Of a DNA stretch of 54,473 nt, positions 1-9,090 are shown in pieces (the first letter of the stretch is position 1; each line of letters starts with the position of its first letter). Below the pieces are notes generated by a model that did not search any database, was not told the DNA's origin, and saw only the letters and a program-made list of their open reading frames with translations. Source of the stretch: an uncultured Bacteroidota bacterium (GTDB lineage: Bacteria > Bacteroidota > Bacteroidia > UBA4408). Location of the stretch: NCBI GenBank assembly GCA_903831265.1, contig CAIKXD010000328.1, positions 1 through 54,473 on the forward strand. Direction: 5' to 3'. A program made the translations under genes and the position numbers.

Positions 1-1028
1 AATTTCATTTCTTCATTAATTTTAGTGGCACGAACATCTAAAGCGCCTCTAAATATAAATGGGAAACCAAGCACATTATTCACCTGATTGGGATTGTCGC
101 TCCTTCCTGTAGCCACAATAGCATCGGGACGCGCAGCAACAGCATCGGCATAAGAAATTTCCGGGTCGGGATTAGCAAGCGCAAAAACAATTGGTTTGTC
201 GCCCATGGTGAGCAACATTTCTTTACTAACAATATTTCCTTTACTTAAACCTAAGAAAACATCAGCGCCCACCATCGCTTCTTCCAATGTATTGATATTT
301 TTTGAAGTAGCAAAAATTGCTTTTGTAGCATCTAAATTTTCTCTATCCTTTCTAATCACTCCGTTGCTATCAAGCATTACAATGTTTTCTTTTTTAGCTC
401 CTAAGGCTAAATAAAGTTTAGTACAAGAAATTGCCGAAGCTCCAGCTCCATTTACAACGATATAAACATCTTCAATTTTTTTATCGCTTAATAGTAACGC
501 ATTAAGCAAGGCCGCACTGGTTATGATAGCAGTTCCATGCTGATCATCATGCATCAAAGGAATATCTAATTCTTCTTTTAATCTACGTTCAATTTCAAAG
601 CACTCAGGTGCCTTAATATCTTCAAGGTTAATTCCTCCAAAAGTTGGACTAATTGCCTTTACCGTTCTTACAAAGGCGTCAATATCTGTTTCGTCAATTT
701 CAATGTCAAAGACATCAATATCAGCGTATATTTTAAATAATAATCCTTTGCCTTCCATTACTGGTTTTGATGCTGCTGGTCCAATGTTACCTAAACCAAG
801 CACAGCGGTGCCATTACTAATTACAGCTACCAAATTGCCTTTTGCTGTATATTTATATACATCCTCTGGATTCTTTTCTATTTCCAAACACGGTTCAGCT
901 ACTCCGGGCGAATATGCCAAACTTAAATCTCGTTGTGTATTATATGGTTTAGTGGGAACAACCTCAATTTTACCTGGTCGCCCAACTGAATGATAGTCTA
1001 ATGCATCTTGCTTTTTGATCTTCGCCAT
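1..1028 (-). CDS. maeB: NADP-dependent malic enzyme (5' part, runs off the window)
   Basis: Oxidative decarboxylation of malate to pyruvate, feeding NADPH and pyruvate pools in the cytoplasm. The frame begins at ATG (complement of 1026-1028) and stays open to base 1, giving about 342 residues. Visible family blocks are [11 protein letters not shown] near residue 38, then [21 protein letters not shown] and DDQHGTA, which together are diagnostic for malic enzyme. The long bacterial MaeB form carries a C-terminal phosphotransacetylase-like domain; that part would lie outside the window, so its presence cannot be confirmed. The two plus-strand ORFs in the track here are shadows of this gene. A TAAATTTG box lies 23 nt upstream of the start. 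The gene is divergent from the yidD-like gene. Confidence 0.93.
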   Translation of the reverse strand, partial: MAKIKKQDALDYHSVGRPGKIEVVPTKPYNTQRDLSLAYSPGVAEPCLEIEKNPEDVYKYTAKGNLVAVISNGTAVLGLGNIGPAASKPVMEGKGLLFKIYADIDVFDIEIDETDIDAFVRTVKAISPTFGGINLEDIKAPECFEIERRLKEELDIPLMHDDQHGTAIITSAALLNALLLSDKKIEDVYIVVNGAGASAISCTKLYLALGAKKENIVMLDSNGVIRKDRENLDATKAIFATSKNINTLEEAMVGADVFLGLSKGNIVSKEMLLTMGDKPIVFALANPDPEISYADAVAARPDAIVATGRSDNPNQVNNVLGFPFIFRGALDVRATKINEEMK

Positions 1029-1051
1029 GTTGTATTTTTTAAATAGGGATA

Positions 1052-1059
1052 CAAATTTA
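1052..1059 (-). promoter_or_regulatory. Putative -7 box of maeB (TAAATTTG)
   Basis: On the minus strand the sequence reads TAAATTTG, matching the Bacteroidota -7 consensus TAnnTTTG, 23 nt before the maeB ATG. No convincing -33 TTG was found at the usual spacing. Confidence 0.35.
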
Positions 1060-1125
1060 ATTTTTTTAGTTTGCTAAAAGCGATTCATTTTAATTATGTT
1101 TGTTTTCTAAAAATTATTATGTCCA

Positions 1126-1509
1126 ATGAATTTGGCGCGAACATTATTTTTTATTTTAATTGGATTAAAATGTTCGATAGCTCAAATAGCAGCAAATCAA
1201 AACATTAAAACACTTTATAACACTTACCAAATTATCAATCAACCAAATAAAACTGATAATAAAAGTCAACCAACTCAGTTTTATAAAAAATATATTTCCA
1301 AACAAATTTCTGCAAATTGTCAGTTTAATACCAGTTGCTCTTCATTTATGCTTGAATCAAGGCAACGCTTTGGATTTTGGAAAGGTTTATTATTAGGTAT
1401 TGACCGCTTAAGCAGATGTGGCGCTTCAGAAGAAACTTACAATAAACTACCATCACTTAAAGGGCACAATTCAACTACTTTTATTGATCATACACATTTT
1501 TATGATTAA
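1126..1509 (+). CDS. Secreted YidD-like protein
   Basis: A 127-residue protein with a hydrophobic N-terminus ending in SIAQ, which looks like a signal peptide. The C-terminal half has the YidD signature: NCQFNTSCSSF around residue 64, then GFWKGLLLGIDRLSRC. YidD is normally a small cytoplasmic-face membrane protein that helps YidC insert membrane proteins. It usually lacks a cleavable signal and is under 100 residues. Here an extra 40-residue linker separates signal and domain, and the usual ISP motif reads ISK. Its stop overlaps the start of the next gene by 8 nt (ATGATTAA), so the two are translationally linked. The domain call is firm. Whether it acts as an insertion factor or in the periplasm is not known from the sequence. 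Confidence 0.8.
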   Translation: MNLARTLFFILIGLKCSIAQIAANQNIKTLYNTYQIINQPNKTDNKSQPTQFYKKYISKQISANCQFNTSCSSFMLESRQRFGFWKGLLLGIDRLSRCGASEETYNKLPSLKGHNSTTFIDHTHFYD

Positions 1510-2290
1510 AAATATTAAGTATATTTTACTGTTCCTTTTATGCTTTATTAATTGTTTACTGCAGGCGCAGCAATTGATAAAATTGAATCCGCAATTTTTG
1601 GAGCATTTGATGCATCAAAATTTAGAACAAGAGCGGCTGGCATATTATAATTGTGTAGAATTTAAGGATACTTCAACAGCTTCTTATGCCAAGGACATCG
1701 TCTATTTGGCTGCTAAATTCAACGATTCATTATTATTGAAAAAGTATACCTTTTTTGCCAAAGATACCTGCGATTTAATTTATGTTTTTTATGGATCAAT
1801 ATTGTTGAATCAGAGTCATATGTTTTCCAATATTACGAATGAATTGCGCGTGCTTAATTTATCGGCTAATAAACTTTCAGAATTATTAGAATTAGAAAAT
1901 TTTTGGCATGGAAAAGTCAATAAAAACATTAATTCCATAAACTTTTACAGCACAACTGAGGCTGTAAAAACGATGGAAAGAAAATCTATTTTATTGGCAA
2001 GCCTTTTTTCTATAATTATTCCAGGATCTGGTAAATACTATTTAAAGCAACCTGCAGAAGCCACAGCGGCCTTGTTTTTGAATATACTAGCTCTAGCGCC
2101 ATTGATTGAAACAATTATGAAAGTTGGATTAATTAGTACAGCAACCTTGTTAAGCGGATTAGTTTTTGCCCCTGTTTATCTTGCTACTATTTATGGAACA
2201 TATATTTCAAAAAAATCATTATTAAAAAAACTAAATCTTCAATTAAAAAATGAGGTATTCGATTATTGTACTTATCAGCTTCGCAATTAA
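1502..2290 (+). CDS. Exported hypothetical protein with PGSG membrane segment
   Basis: I start this at ATG 1502, not the track's 1418, because MIKNIKYILLFLLCFINC followed by LLQAQQ is a clear signal peptide and the ATG overlaps the preceding stop by 8 nt. The mature protein is about 240 residues: an alpha-helical region, then a hydrophobic C-terminal part beginning SLFSIIIPGSGKYYLKQPAE. The P-G-S/x-G-K/Q-x-Y motif followed by two hydrophobic stretches resembles small DUF5683-like membrane domains, but I cannot assign a family with certainty. The next gene is a diverged paralogue with the same PGSG layout. Function unknown; linkage to the YidD-like gene suggests a membrane-protein or envelope role. 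Confidence 0.75.
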   Translation: MIKNIKYILLFLLCFINCLLQAQQLIKLNPQFLEHLMHQNLEQERLAYYNCVEFKDTSTASYAKDIVYLAAKFNDSLLLKKYTFFAKDTCDLIYVFYGSILLNQSHMFSNITNELRVLNLSANKLSELLELENFWHGKVNKNINSINFYSTTEAVKTMERKSILLASLFSIIIPGSGKYYLKQPAEATAALFLNILALAPLIETIMKVGLISTATLLSGLVFAPVYLATIYGTYISKKSLLKKLNLQLKNEVFDYCTYQLRN

Positions 2291-3074
2291 CATTCATCTT
2301 TGTTTTGCGAGAAATAATTTTGTTGGCGCTGTTGCTAATAGTGATAGTTTGCATTCAATGGAGTACTTAAAATTAGAGTATACTTTTTACACTGCACAAA
2401 CTGAAGAAGAAAAATATGATGCTTTGTGGGGAAAATTGCAAATTGCTGCCTTCCATAAAGAAAATGCCAAACTACTTTACGAAATAAAAAGAATTGAAAG
2501 TTTGAATGAAAATATCAAATTAAAAAAAGAATTTTATTGGTACTCAGGAAAACTTTTGTTCAATTTAGGATTATATAATTCTTGTTTAGAATTCATGATT
2601 AAAGATACGCTGAGCAAATTTAAAATTGAAAAGTTCTTTATAAAAGCATTGTGTTTTAACCAAGAAGAACATTATGAGTTAATGTTGCAGGAGATTAGAA
2701 CAGCAGCACAATTTTTAAATAAAGATACCAGTGAAATTTTAAAAGAGCTACAATTATTTCAAGTAGAATCGAGTGAAAAAAAATCACTTTTACTGCAGGC
2801 TGTTTTACCTGGGTCTGGTATGATAAATGAAGGTGAATTAAATGAAGGATTAACATCATTTATATTAAATGGAGTATTTATAACTGCCCCAATTTTACTT
2901 GTTTCAAAACAACTTTACTTTAGTGCATTTTCATATGGACTTATGCCTTTTACCAAGTTTTATGGAGGTGGAATAAGGCATGCCAAATATTTATCAGAAA
3001 GTAATCGAGCAAAAAGATTAGATGAGATTAAACGTAAAAATGCAGATCTGCTTTATCAATTCTTTCACAATTAA
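2250..3074 (+). CDS. Exported hypothetical protein, paralogue of upstream gene
   Basis: A 274-residue protein overlapping the upstream gene by 41 nt, so very likely co-translated. The N-terminus MRYSIIVLISFAINIHLCFA looks like a signal peptide. The middle is helical and rich in Lys and Glu. The C-terminal part has LLLQAVLPGSGMINEGELNE and a hydrophobic stretch ending APILL, matching the PGSG segment of the previous protein in position and layout. This suggests an old tandem duplication. The gene ends 11 nt before the stop of the convergent large surface protein, and no terminator hairpin is visible between them. Function unknown. Confidence 0.75.
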   Translation: MRYSIIVLISFAINIHLCFARNNFVGAVANSDSLHSMEYLKLEYTFYTAQTEEEKYDALWGKLQIAAFHKENAKLLYEIKRIESLNENIKLKKEFYWYSGKLLFNLGLYNSCLEFMIKDTLSKFKIEKFFIKALCFNQEEHYELMLQEIRTAAQFLNKDTSEILKELQLFQVESSEKKSLLLQAVLPGSGMINEGELNEGLTSFILNGVFITAPILLVSKQLYFSAFSYGLMPFTKFYGGGIRHAKYLSESNRAKRLDEIKRKNADLLYQFFHN

Positions 3075-3085
3075 TTGCAATAAGG

Positions 3086-6000
3086 TTATCTTAATAAAGT
3101 AACGCTTCCAATCATTTCTCTGTCAACACCGCCATTGTCTTTTAAGTATACTTTCCAAATGTAATTATCTTGTCCATGATCGTTGCCATCCCAAGGTTGG
3201 CTCATTGAATTGGTAGAGTATATCAAATTCCCCCAACGATTGTAAATTTCCAGCCTAAACTTTTCAATACCGCCACCAAGTGGCATAAAAACATCATTTA
3301 AACCATCGCCATTTGGTGTAAATGAAGTGGGGAAAAACACTACATAATTGTCTTCTACAATTACCGAGTCAGTTATTTCTTCCATACAACCGTTTGTAGT
3401 TAATACTGAAAGCCCTACGTAGTATGTCCCAACTTCTTCAAATGTATATGAATAAACTGCTGAGGTGCTTGTGCCAAAAATTCCCAAATCCCACTCTTGT
3501 GAAGCACAATTAGGTGTATTATTGGTAAATACAATATCGCTGTTTAATAAATTAGTGACCTGAGGTGTGATGGTGTAATTCAATTCAGCAGCAGGATAAA
3601 TTTGAATAAGTTCCTCAATTGTTTTAGTATTACTGCATCCATTGGTATCAAAAACAGTAAGACTTATTGTGTACAAACCAGGAAACTGATACATATATAC
3701 TGGATTAGTTTCATTGCTATTTCCACCGTCTCCAAAATTCCAAAAACTAGCAGCTGCGTTTGCACTGGTATTTATAAATTCAATATTAGATGGCAAGCAA
3801 TCAACCAAAGTTGGTGCTGTAAAATTAGCTACAGGACTAGGATTAACAATAATGACGGTATCTGTAAAAGGAATGGCAGGATTGCAAACATCTGTAACAT
3901 TAACCGAATAGGTTCCAGCGGTATAAACTGTGATAGAAGGTGTGGTTGCGCCTGTGCTCCATGCATAAGTTTGCGCTTGTGAGCATGTTAAGACTAAGCT
4001 ATCATTTTCGCAAAATGTGGTTGGGCCATTTGTTGTGATTACTGGTGTTGGTGCTAAAGCCATTGCCGTAACCATTACAGGGTTGGATGCTACTGAGGTG
4101 CAGTTGTTAGCATCTGTAAAAGTAACGGAATAGTTCCCTGAATTAGTTACGTTTATACTATTTGAAGCACTGCCTGTGCTCCATAAATTTCCAACTGCTT
4201 CGCTAGATTGCAGCGTTACACTGCTACCTATGCAGAAGGTGGTTGGCCCACTTGCAGAGATTGTTGGACTTGCTGGTAAAGGGTTTACAGTTACAATTAC
4301 ATCGCTTGATAAAGGAGAAGGACATCCATTGGCATCAGTAATGCTTAAGTTGTAAGTACCTGAGGTAATTACAGTAATACTTTGCGTGTTATAAGTATTT
4401 GACCAAGTATAGCTTGAAGCGGCACTACTGCTTAGTACAACATTACCTCCATTGCAAAAAGTTACCGGACCTCCAGCAGTAATTATTGGCGCTGGCGGCA
4501 CAGGAAACATTGTTGTGTTTGTGATGGCCGAAGTTGGAGTTATACAACCTGCAGCATTAGTATTTGTTACAGAATAAGTACCTGTGCCGTACACGGTAAT
4601 ATTTTGAGATGTGGCACCATTACTCCATAAATAAGTTGATGATGGTGAACTTGATAAGGTTACACTGTCGCCTGTACAAAAAGACAAGGGGCCACTGGCA
4701 GTAATTATAGGTGCTGTTGGAGGCGCAAGCACTGTAAATACAGTATTGTTGGAAGTTGCAGTACAGCCATTGATATCGGAAATTGTAACATTGTATGAAC
4801 CAGAAGCGATAACTGTGATAGTTTGCGTATTGATTCCATTAGACCAATTGTAGGCATTAGCTACCGTAGAGGTTAAATCTACTGAGCCACCCGGACAAAC
4901 AGTTAAAGGACCAGAGGCTGAAATAGTTGGCACTGCTGGTAAGGGATTTACAAGCACATTTACTGCGGCTGAAACAGCTGAGGAGCATCCATTTGCATCA
5001 ACAAAATAAACTGTATATGAACCAGAAGTTGTAACTGTTATGCTATTGCTAGTGGCGCCTGTGCTCCAAACATTGTTTGCAACCGCAGTAGAAGTTAACG
5101 TTACACTATTTCCTTGACAAAATGTAATTGGTCCACTTACGTTGATAAGTGGCGCTGCTGGCTGATTATACACAGTTACCGTGATAGCAGCAGAAGGTAA
5201 TGAAGTACAAGTAGCATTAGATACAGTGAGTGTATAATTGCCTGTTGCGGCTGGTGTGCATATAGGATTTGCAATATTTGGGTTACTTAAGCCAGTTGCT
5301 GGCGACCAAGTGTAAGAAGTTCCTCCACTTCCATTCAATGTAGTGCTTGCACCAGGGCAAATACTTACACTTGATCCGGGATTGGCCACTGGTAAAGCTA
5401 CTGTGTTAACAGTTATTTCATCGGTATTTTTACAACCATTGGCATCAGTTACTTCCAACGTGTAGGTTAGGGTGTTATTTATTGTAACAGTTGGATTGTT
5501 TACATTTGAAGCTGATAAACCTGTAGCAGGCGACCAACTGTAGGCAATACCTCCCGAAGCATTTAATGTTACGCTACCTCCAACACAGATTGTTTCATCA
5601 GGTCCTGCAACGGCTGTTGGTAAGGCATTTACGTTAACTGTGGCAGTTTGTGTTCCTACACAACCATTGGAAGCTGTTGCAGAAACAGAATATGTTTCAG
5701 TAGTTGTTGGCGCAACCCAAATAGTATCGTTAGCGGCATTGGCAAATAAATAAGTACCTGTCCAGGTGCAATTTGTAGCTCCTGTAACGGTTACTATGGC
5801 TGTATCGCCAGCACAAATAGTTGTGGGATTTACCACTGTATTTAAAACAGGTGTTGGATGAATATATATGGTTTTGTTTACAGTTGCTGAGCATCCTGTG
5901 GCGTTTGTAGCCACAACTGTGAATGTTGTTTGAGCACTAACTGTTGCAGTTACTGGATTTGTGTTTGTACTGTTTAAACTAACAGCTGGTGTCCATACAT

Positions 6001-6868
6001 AAGTTAAATTAGTTCCTGATGCCTGTAAATCAGTGGTTCCACCAACGCAAACTGTATCTTCAGTAGCAGTAATACTTATAGTAAATGCAGGAGAAACAAC
6101 TGCCACAACTGGAGTTCTAGGGCTAATGCAACCGCCCACAACTGATTGAACATAGTAAGTTGTAGTGTTGTTTAAAACAGGTGTGTTTAAGGTACCACCG
6201 GTTTGAATTATACTTCCTCCGGCAGGAACGGTAAACCATTGCAGTGTTCCGCTTCCGGTAGCTGTTACACTTGCATTTTGTCCTGCGCAAATAGTATCGT
6301 TTAGGCCAGTTGGAGGAATATTTACAGACGGAACAATATTTATTTGATAATCTTCAACTTCGCCATACGTTTGAGTTAGGCAAGGACTAGTAGGAGGGGC
6401 AAAATAATTTGATCTTACTCTCATCCTCGTTATTCCAAGCAGGGCTGTTGCTGGTATATTAACAACCCCATTAAAAACCTGAAATCCAGATGCGCCTGAA
6501 TTCCAAACAAATTCACCAACATCAGTAAATAAATTGTTATGGTTATAATCTATCCAAATGCCAAAACCTTGTTGATAGGTGGCACCACATTGCATAGAAA
6601 CATTGAAACTACAACCTTGAGCTGCGGTAACTACCTGATTGGGGTAGTAAATGTAGTTGTTGGGCATATTATTACAACCGCTATTGTTGTTGGTAATGTT
6701 GGTGGTTCCAGTTGTAGTCGAAAAGTTATTTATAAAATCATTTGTAAAAGCCGACTGACAGGGGTTGCCATAAGGTGCTGTGCAATAGGGCGCTTGCGCT
6801 TTAACTAGTAAATTAGCGGTACAAATAAGTATAAATAATACTCGGAATAGGTTGTAAGATTTAATCAT
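3086..6868 (-). CDS. Giant T9SS type B surface protein with GEVED, Ig-like and PKD repeats
   Basis: A 1260-residue exported adhesin-like protein. After a signal peptide (ending LLVKAQA) comes a GEVED-type domain at about residues 60-180, with IWIDYNHNNLFTDVGEF and GEVEDYQI. A long tandem series of Ig-like modules follows; six in a row begin with the pattern GPxTFCxGxSVxL and carry W-S-T/N-G in the middle. Two PKD-like domains come next (ASFWNFGDGGNSNETNPVY in the first). The last 85 residues are a gliding-type CHU_C / T9SS type B sorting domain (FFPTSFTPNGDGLNDVF, IYNRWGNLIY). The protein should be exported by Sec and then by the type IX system to the surface. The ligand cannot be predicted. 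It sits 9 nt downstream of a small secreted-protein gene. Confidence 0.9.
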   Translation of the reverse strand: MIKSYNLFRVLFILICTANLLVKAQAPYCTAPYGNPCQSAFTNDFINNFSTTTGTTNITNNNSGCNNMPNNYIYYPNQVVTAAQGCSFNVSMQCGATYQQGFGIWIDYNHNNLFTDVGEFVWNSGASGFQVFNGVVNIPATALLGITRMRVRSNYFAPPTSPCLTQTYGEVEDYQINIVPSVNIPPTGLNDTICAGQNASVTATGSGTLQWFTVPAGGSIIQTGGTLNTPVLNNTTTYYVQSVVGGCISPRTPVVAVVSPAFTISITATEDTVCVGGTTDLQASGTNLTYVWTPAVSLNSTNTNPVTATVSAQTTFTVVATNATGCSATVNKTIYIHPTPVLNTVVNPTTICAGDTAIVTVTGATNCTWTGTYLFANAANDTIWVAPTTTETYSVSATASNGCVGTQTATVNVNALPTAVAGPDETICVGGSVTLNASGGIAYSWSPATGLSASNVNNPTVTINNTLTYTLEVTDANGCKNTDEITVNTVALPVANPGSSVSICPGASTTLNGSGGTSYTWSPATGLSNPNIANPICTPAATGNYTLTVSNATCTSLPSAAITVTVYNQPAAPLINVSGPITFCQGNSVTLTSTAVANNVWSTGATSNSITVTTSGSYTVYFVDANGCSSAVSAAVNVLVNPLPAVPTISASGPLTVCPGGSVDLTSTVANAYNWSNGINTQTITVIASGSYNVTISDINGCTATSNNTVFTVLAPPTAPIITASGPLSFCTGDSVTLSSSPSSTYLWSNGATSQNITVYGTGTYSVTNTNAAGCITPTSAITNTTMFPVPPAPIITAGGPVTFCNGGNVVLSSSAASSYTWSNTYNTQSITVITSGTYNLSITDANGCPSPLSSDVIVTVNPLPASPTISASGPTTFCIGSSVTLQSSEAVGNLWSTGSASNSINVTNSGNYSVTFTDANNCTSVASNPVMVTAMALAPTPVITTNGPTTFCENDSLVLTCSQAQTYAWSTGATTPSITVYTAGTYSVNVTDVCNPAIPFTDTVIIVNPSPVANFTAPTLVDCLPSNIEFINTSANAAASFWNFGDGGNSNETNPVYMYQFPGLYTISLTVFDTNGCSNTKTIEELIQIYPAAELNYTITPQVTNLLNSDIVFTNNTPNCASQEWDLGIFGTSTSAVYSYTFEEVGTYYVGLSVLTTNGCMEEITDSVIVEDNYVVFFPTSFTPNGDGLNDVFMPLGGGIEKFRLEIYNRWGNLIYSTNSMSQPWDGNDHGQDNYIWKVYLKDNGGVDREMIGSVTLLR

Positions 6869-6877
6869 GGTTAATGC

Positions 6878-7162
6878 TTATTTACTCTCAATTACTTTGT
6901 AATTTTTGTCTTTTCTAATTATTTCTTGCCTTTCTGCTGGAATTTTATCAAAATCTTTTTTTAAAATTTCGATAACACCATCTTTGTTAACTTTTGTATA
7001 AATTGTTCCGTTCTTTTTATCTCTTTCTAAGCTATCTAGTTCTGCTCTGCTAGGTGCAACAACTGCATTTTTTTTAGAAGGATTTTGAGTATTATTTTGC
7101 TGTGCCTTAACACTAGATAATCCCAAAATAAAACTGAAAATGGTATAAATGGTTAATTTCAT
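6878..7162 (-). CDS. Small secreted protein of unknown function
   Basis: 94 residues. The first 20 (MKLTIYTIFSFILGLSSVKA followed by QQ) are a signal peptide. The mature part is charged and low in complexity, with a Lys-rich C-terminal half. No family recognised. It is only 9 nt upstream of the giant surface protein on the same strand, so the two are probably one transcript. Confidence 0.65.
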   Translation of the reverse strand: MKLTIYTIFSFILGLSSVKAQQNNTQNPSKKNAVVAPSRAELDSLERDKKNGTIYTKVNKDGVIEILKKDFDKIPAERQEIIRKDKNYKVIESK

Positions 7163-7262
7163 GATTTTTGCTTTGATTCTGTGAAGATATATATTAAGTG
7201 CGAGAAATACAAATTTTGTTAATCATACTTATCAAACAAGAAATTAACAAAGTGTTGATGGT

Positions 7263-7988
7263 TTACTCAATACCGTAATCGATAGCTCGGTAGGTTAAAT
7301 CAAATCCGCTGTTGGCGCGTAATTCAATAGGTAAAATGTAGTTTATTACAGAGTCCTTGTCGGAGATGTTCAATTCCTTTTTAAATACAAGGCCTACATT
7401 TTTTGCATAAATCTCGTAGGCCAGTTTTTTTTCAATTAAATTACTGTCGGCCGACTGGCTGATGTATATGGTGCTATCAAAATTTAAACTGCCTAAAATT
7501 AAGGGTTCATTTATTTTACTTAAAGTGTAATTTTTTATCCCCAAATTATTAAATCTGTTGCCATTCCAACTTGTTTCTTTTTTAAGAGGAAATACTATTT
7601 TTACAAACCTGATATTTTCCTCTACTTTTTCGGCTGTATTGCTTGTTCTGTTGGCAAACCATACATCTTTAATGAGCCAATCCTGCGTTGAATTTTGGCG
7701 ATAAAACCTTTCTATTTTTTGTGTAACTCTATTGCTTAAGTCGTTAAAATTTTCGGTAATTTTTTCTTTGATTTGAAATTGAAAAGTATCTATTGTTGAT
7801 GTAAAATCATTGTAAAATAAAGAGTCGACCTGATAAATTACGTATGTTCCTTTTTTATCGGGAAAATAGTTGTACCCCAAATCAATAACAATTACTTCTT
7901 TATCTTTTTTGCACGAAAAAATAAATATCGCGAAAGCAATAAAAATGATTGCTATGGCAGGTTTATATTTATTTTTTGAATTTAACAT
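7263..7988 (-). CDS. Lipoprotein of unknown function next to mnmA
   Basis: 241 residues with a lipoprotein signal: a hydrophobic stretch ending IFIFSC, then KKDKE, so Cys is the likely lipidated residue. The body has LGYNYFPDKKGTYVIYQVDS and alternates beta-prone stretches. Such proteins lie beside mnmA in many Bacteroidota and have no known function. It begins 3 nt after the mnmA stop codon, so it is surely in the same operon. Confidence 0.75.
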   Translation of the reverse strand: MLNSKNKYKPAIAIIFIAFAIFIFSCKKDKEVIVIDLGYNYFPDKKGTYVIYQVDSLFYNDFTSTIDTFQFQIKEKITENFNDLSNRVTQKIERFYRQNSTQDWLIKDVWFANRTSNTAEKVEENIRFVKIVFPLKKETSWNGNRFNNLGIKNYTLSKINEPLILGSLNFDSTIYISQSADSNLIEKKLAYEIYAKNVGLVFKKELNISDKDSVINYILPIELRANSGFDLTYRAIDYGIE

Positions 7989-7991
7989 TCA

Positions 7992-9089
7992 TCAAATGAT
8001 TGCACGTTCTATAAAGCCACCACCTACCAAATCATCGCCTTCATAAAAAACAGCAGATTGCCCGGGCGCTACACCTGTTACCTTTTTCGAAAATAGCACC
8101 TTTAATTTATCATCTTGTTGTCGCACTGAGGCCAACGCACCTGCATCTTTGTATCTTATTTTTGTTAAGAAATCTTTAGGTTCTTTTAGATCAGGATACT
8201 TGATTAAATTAAAATTTCTAACCGTCATTTCCTGCCTTTCTAAATCCTCTTTACTTCCTAACATTACTGTATTGGTTTCGGGTATAATTTCTGTAACAAA
8301 TAAAGGCTCACCCACAGCAATTTCTAAGCCTTTTCGTTGCCCAATAGTATAAAAAGGATAGCCCTTATGTTTGCCTAACATGGCACCGCTGGTATGTATA
8401 AAATTACCGCCATTTACTTTGTCCTCGAGCCCTTCAACCTTGTGTTTTAAAAACGCGCGATAGTCGTTATCGGGTACAAAACAGATCTCGTAACTTTCGC
8501 TTTTGTTTGCCAAATCAATATATCCAGAGTCTTCGGCCATTTTTTTTATTTCGCTTTTGCGATAGGCACCTAAAGGAAAAATTGTTCTTTTTAAACTTTC
8601 CTGTGTTAAACCCCACAACACGTAGCTCTGATCCTTGCTATCGTCAAGGCCTTTTGACACTATATATCTGTTATTTTCATGTCTGATTTTAGCATAATGC
8701 CCAGTGGCAATAAACTCGCAATCGAGTTGATTAGCTCTTTTTAATAATGCTTCCCATTTTATGTGCGTATTACACAATACACAAGGGTTAGGTGTTCTAC
8801 CAGCCAAGTATTCATCAACAAAATTATCGATAATATTAGTGCCGAATTCGCTTCTTATATCTAAAATGTAATGCGGGAAGCCTGCATTTACCGCCAGCAA
8901 ACGCGCATCATTAATGGAGTCTAAGCTACAACATCCGGTTTCTTTTTTACTACTGCCACTACTTTCATAATCCCATGTTTTCATGGTAATTCCTATTACT
9001 TCATACCCTTGGTCATGAAGCATTAAAGCGGCAATAGAACTATCTATACCGCCACTCATTGCTACTAATATTTTGCCTTTTTTGCTCAA
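7992..9089 (-). CDS. mnmA: tRNA-specific 2-thiouridylase MnmA
   Basis: Forms 2-thiouridine at the wobble U34 of tRNA Lys, Glu and Gln, using ATP and a sulfur relay. The PP-loop is MSGGIDSSIA at residues 11-20. The catalytic cysteines are C106 in NPCVLCN and C203 in SYEICF, both present. SKDQSYVLWG at 151-160 and the C-terminal GQRKGLEIAVGEP and VAPGQSAVFY blocks are also typical. At 365 residues it has the usual length. It starts 1 nt after the MORN gene and is followed at 3 nt by a lipoprotein gene. Confidence 0.97.
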   Translation of the reverse strand: MSKKGKILVAMSGGIDSSIAALMLHDQGYEVIGITMKTWDYESSGSSKKETGCCSLDSINDARLLAVNAGFPHYILDIRSEFGTNIIDNFVDEYLAGRTPNPCVLCNTHIKWEALLKRANQLDCEFIATGHYAKIRHENNRYIVSKGLDDSKDQSYVLWGLTQESLKRTIFPLGAYRKSEIKKMAEDSGYIDLANKSESYEICFVPDNDYRAFLKHKVEGLEDKVNGGNFIHTSGAMLGKHKGYPFYTIGQRKGLEIAVGEPLFVTEIIPETNTVMLGSKEDLERQEMTVRNFNLIKYPDLKEPKDFLTKIRYKDAGALASVRQQDDKLKVLFSKKVTGVAPGQSAVFYEGDDLVGGGFIERAII

Positions 9090-9090
9090 T

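Noticed and set aside
1418-1501. Upstream start of the PGSG protein given in the ORF track
   Set aside because: The extra 28 residues lie inside the yidD-like coding sequence; ATG 1502 gives a proper signal peptide.
3602-3982. 126-residue plus-strand ORF within the surface protein
   Set aside because: Shadow of the minus-strand Ig/PKD repeats; no start signal or recognisable protein.
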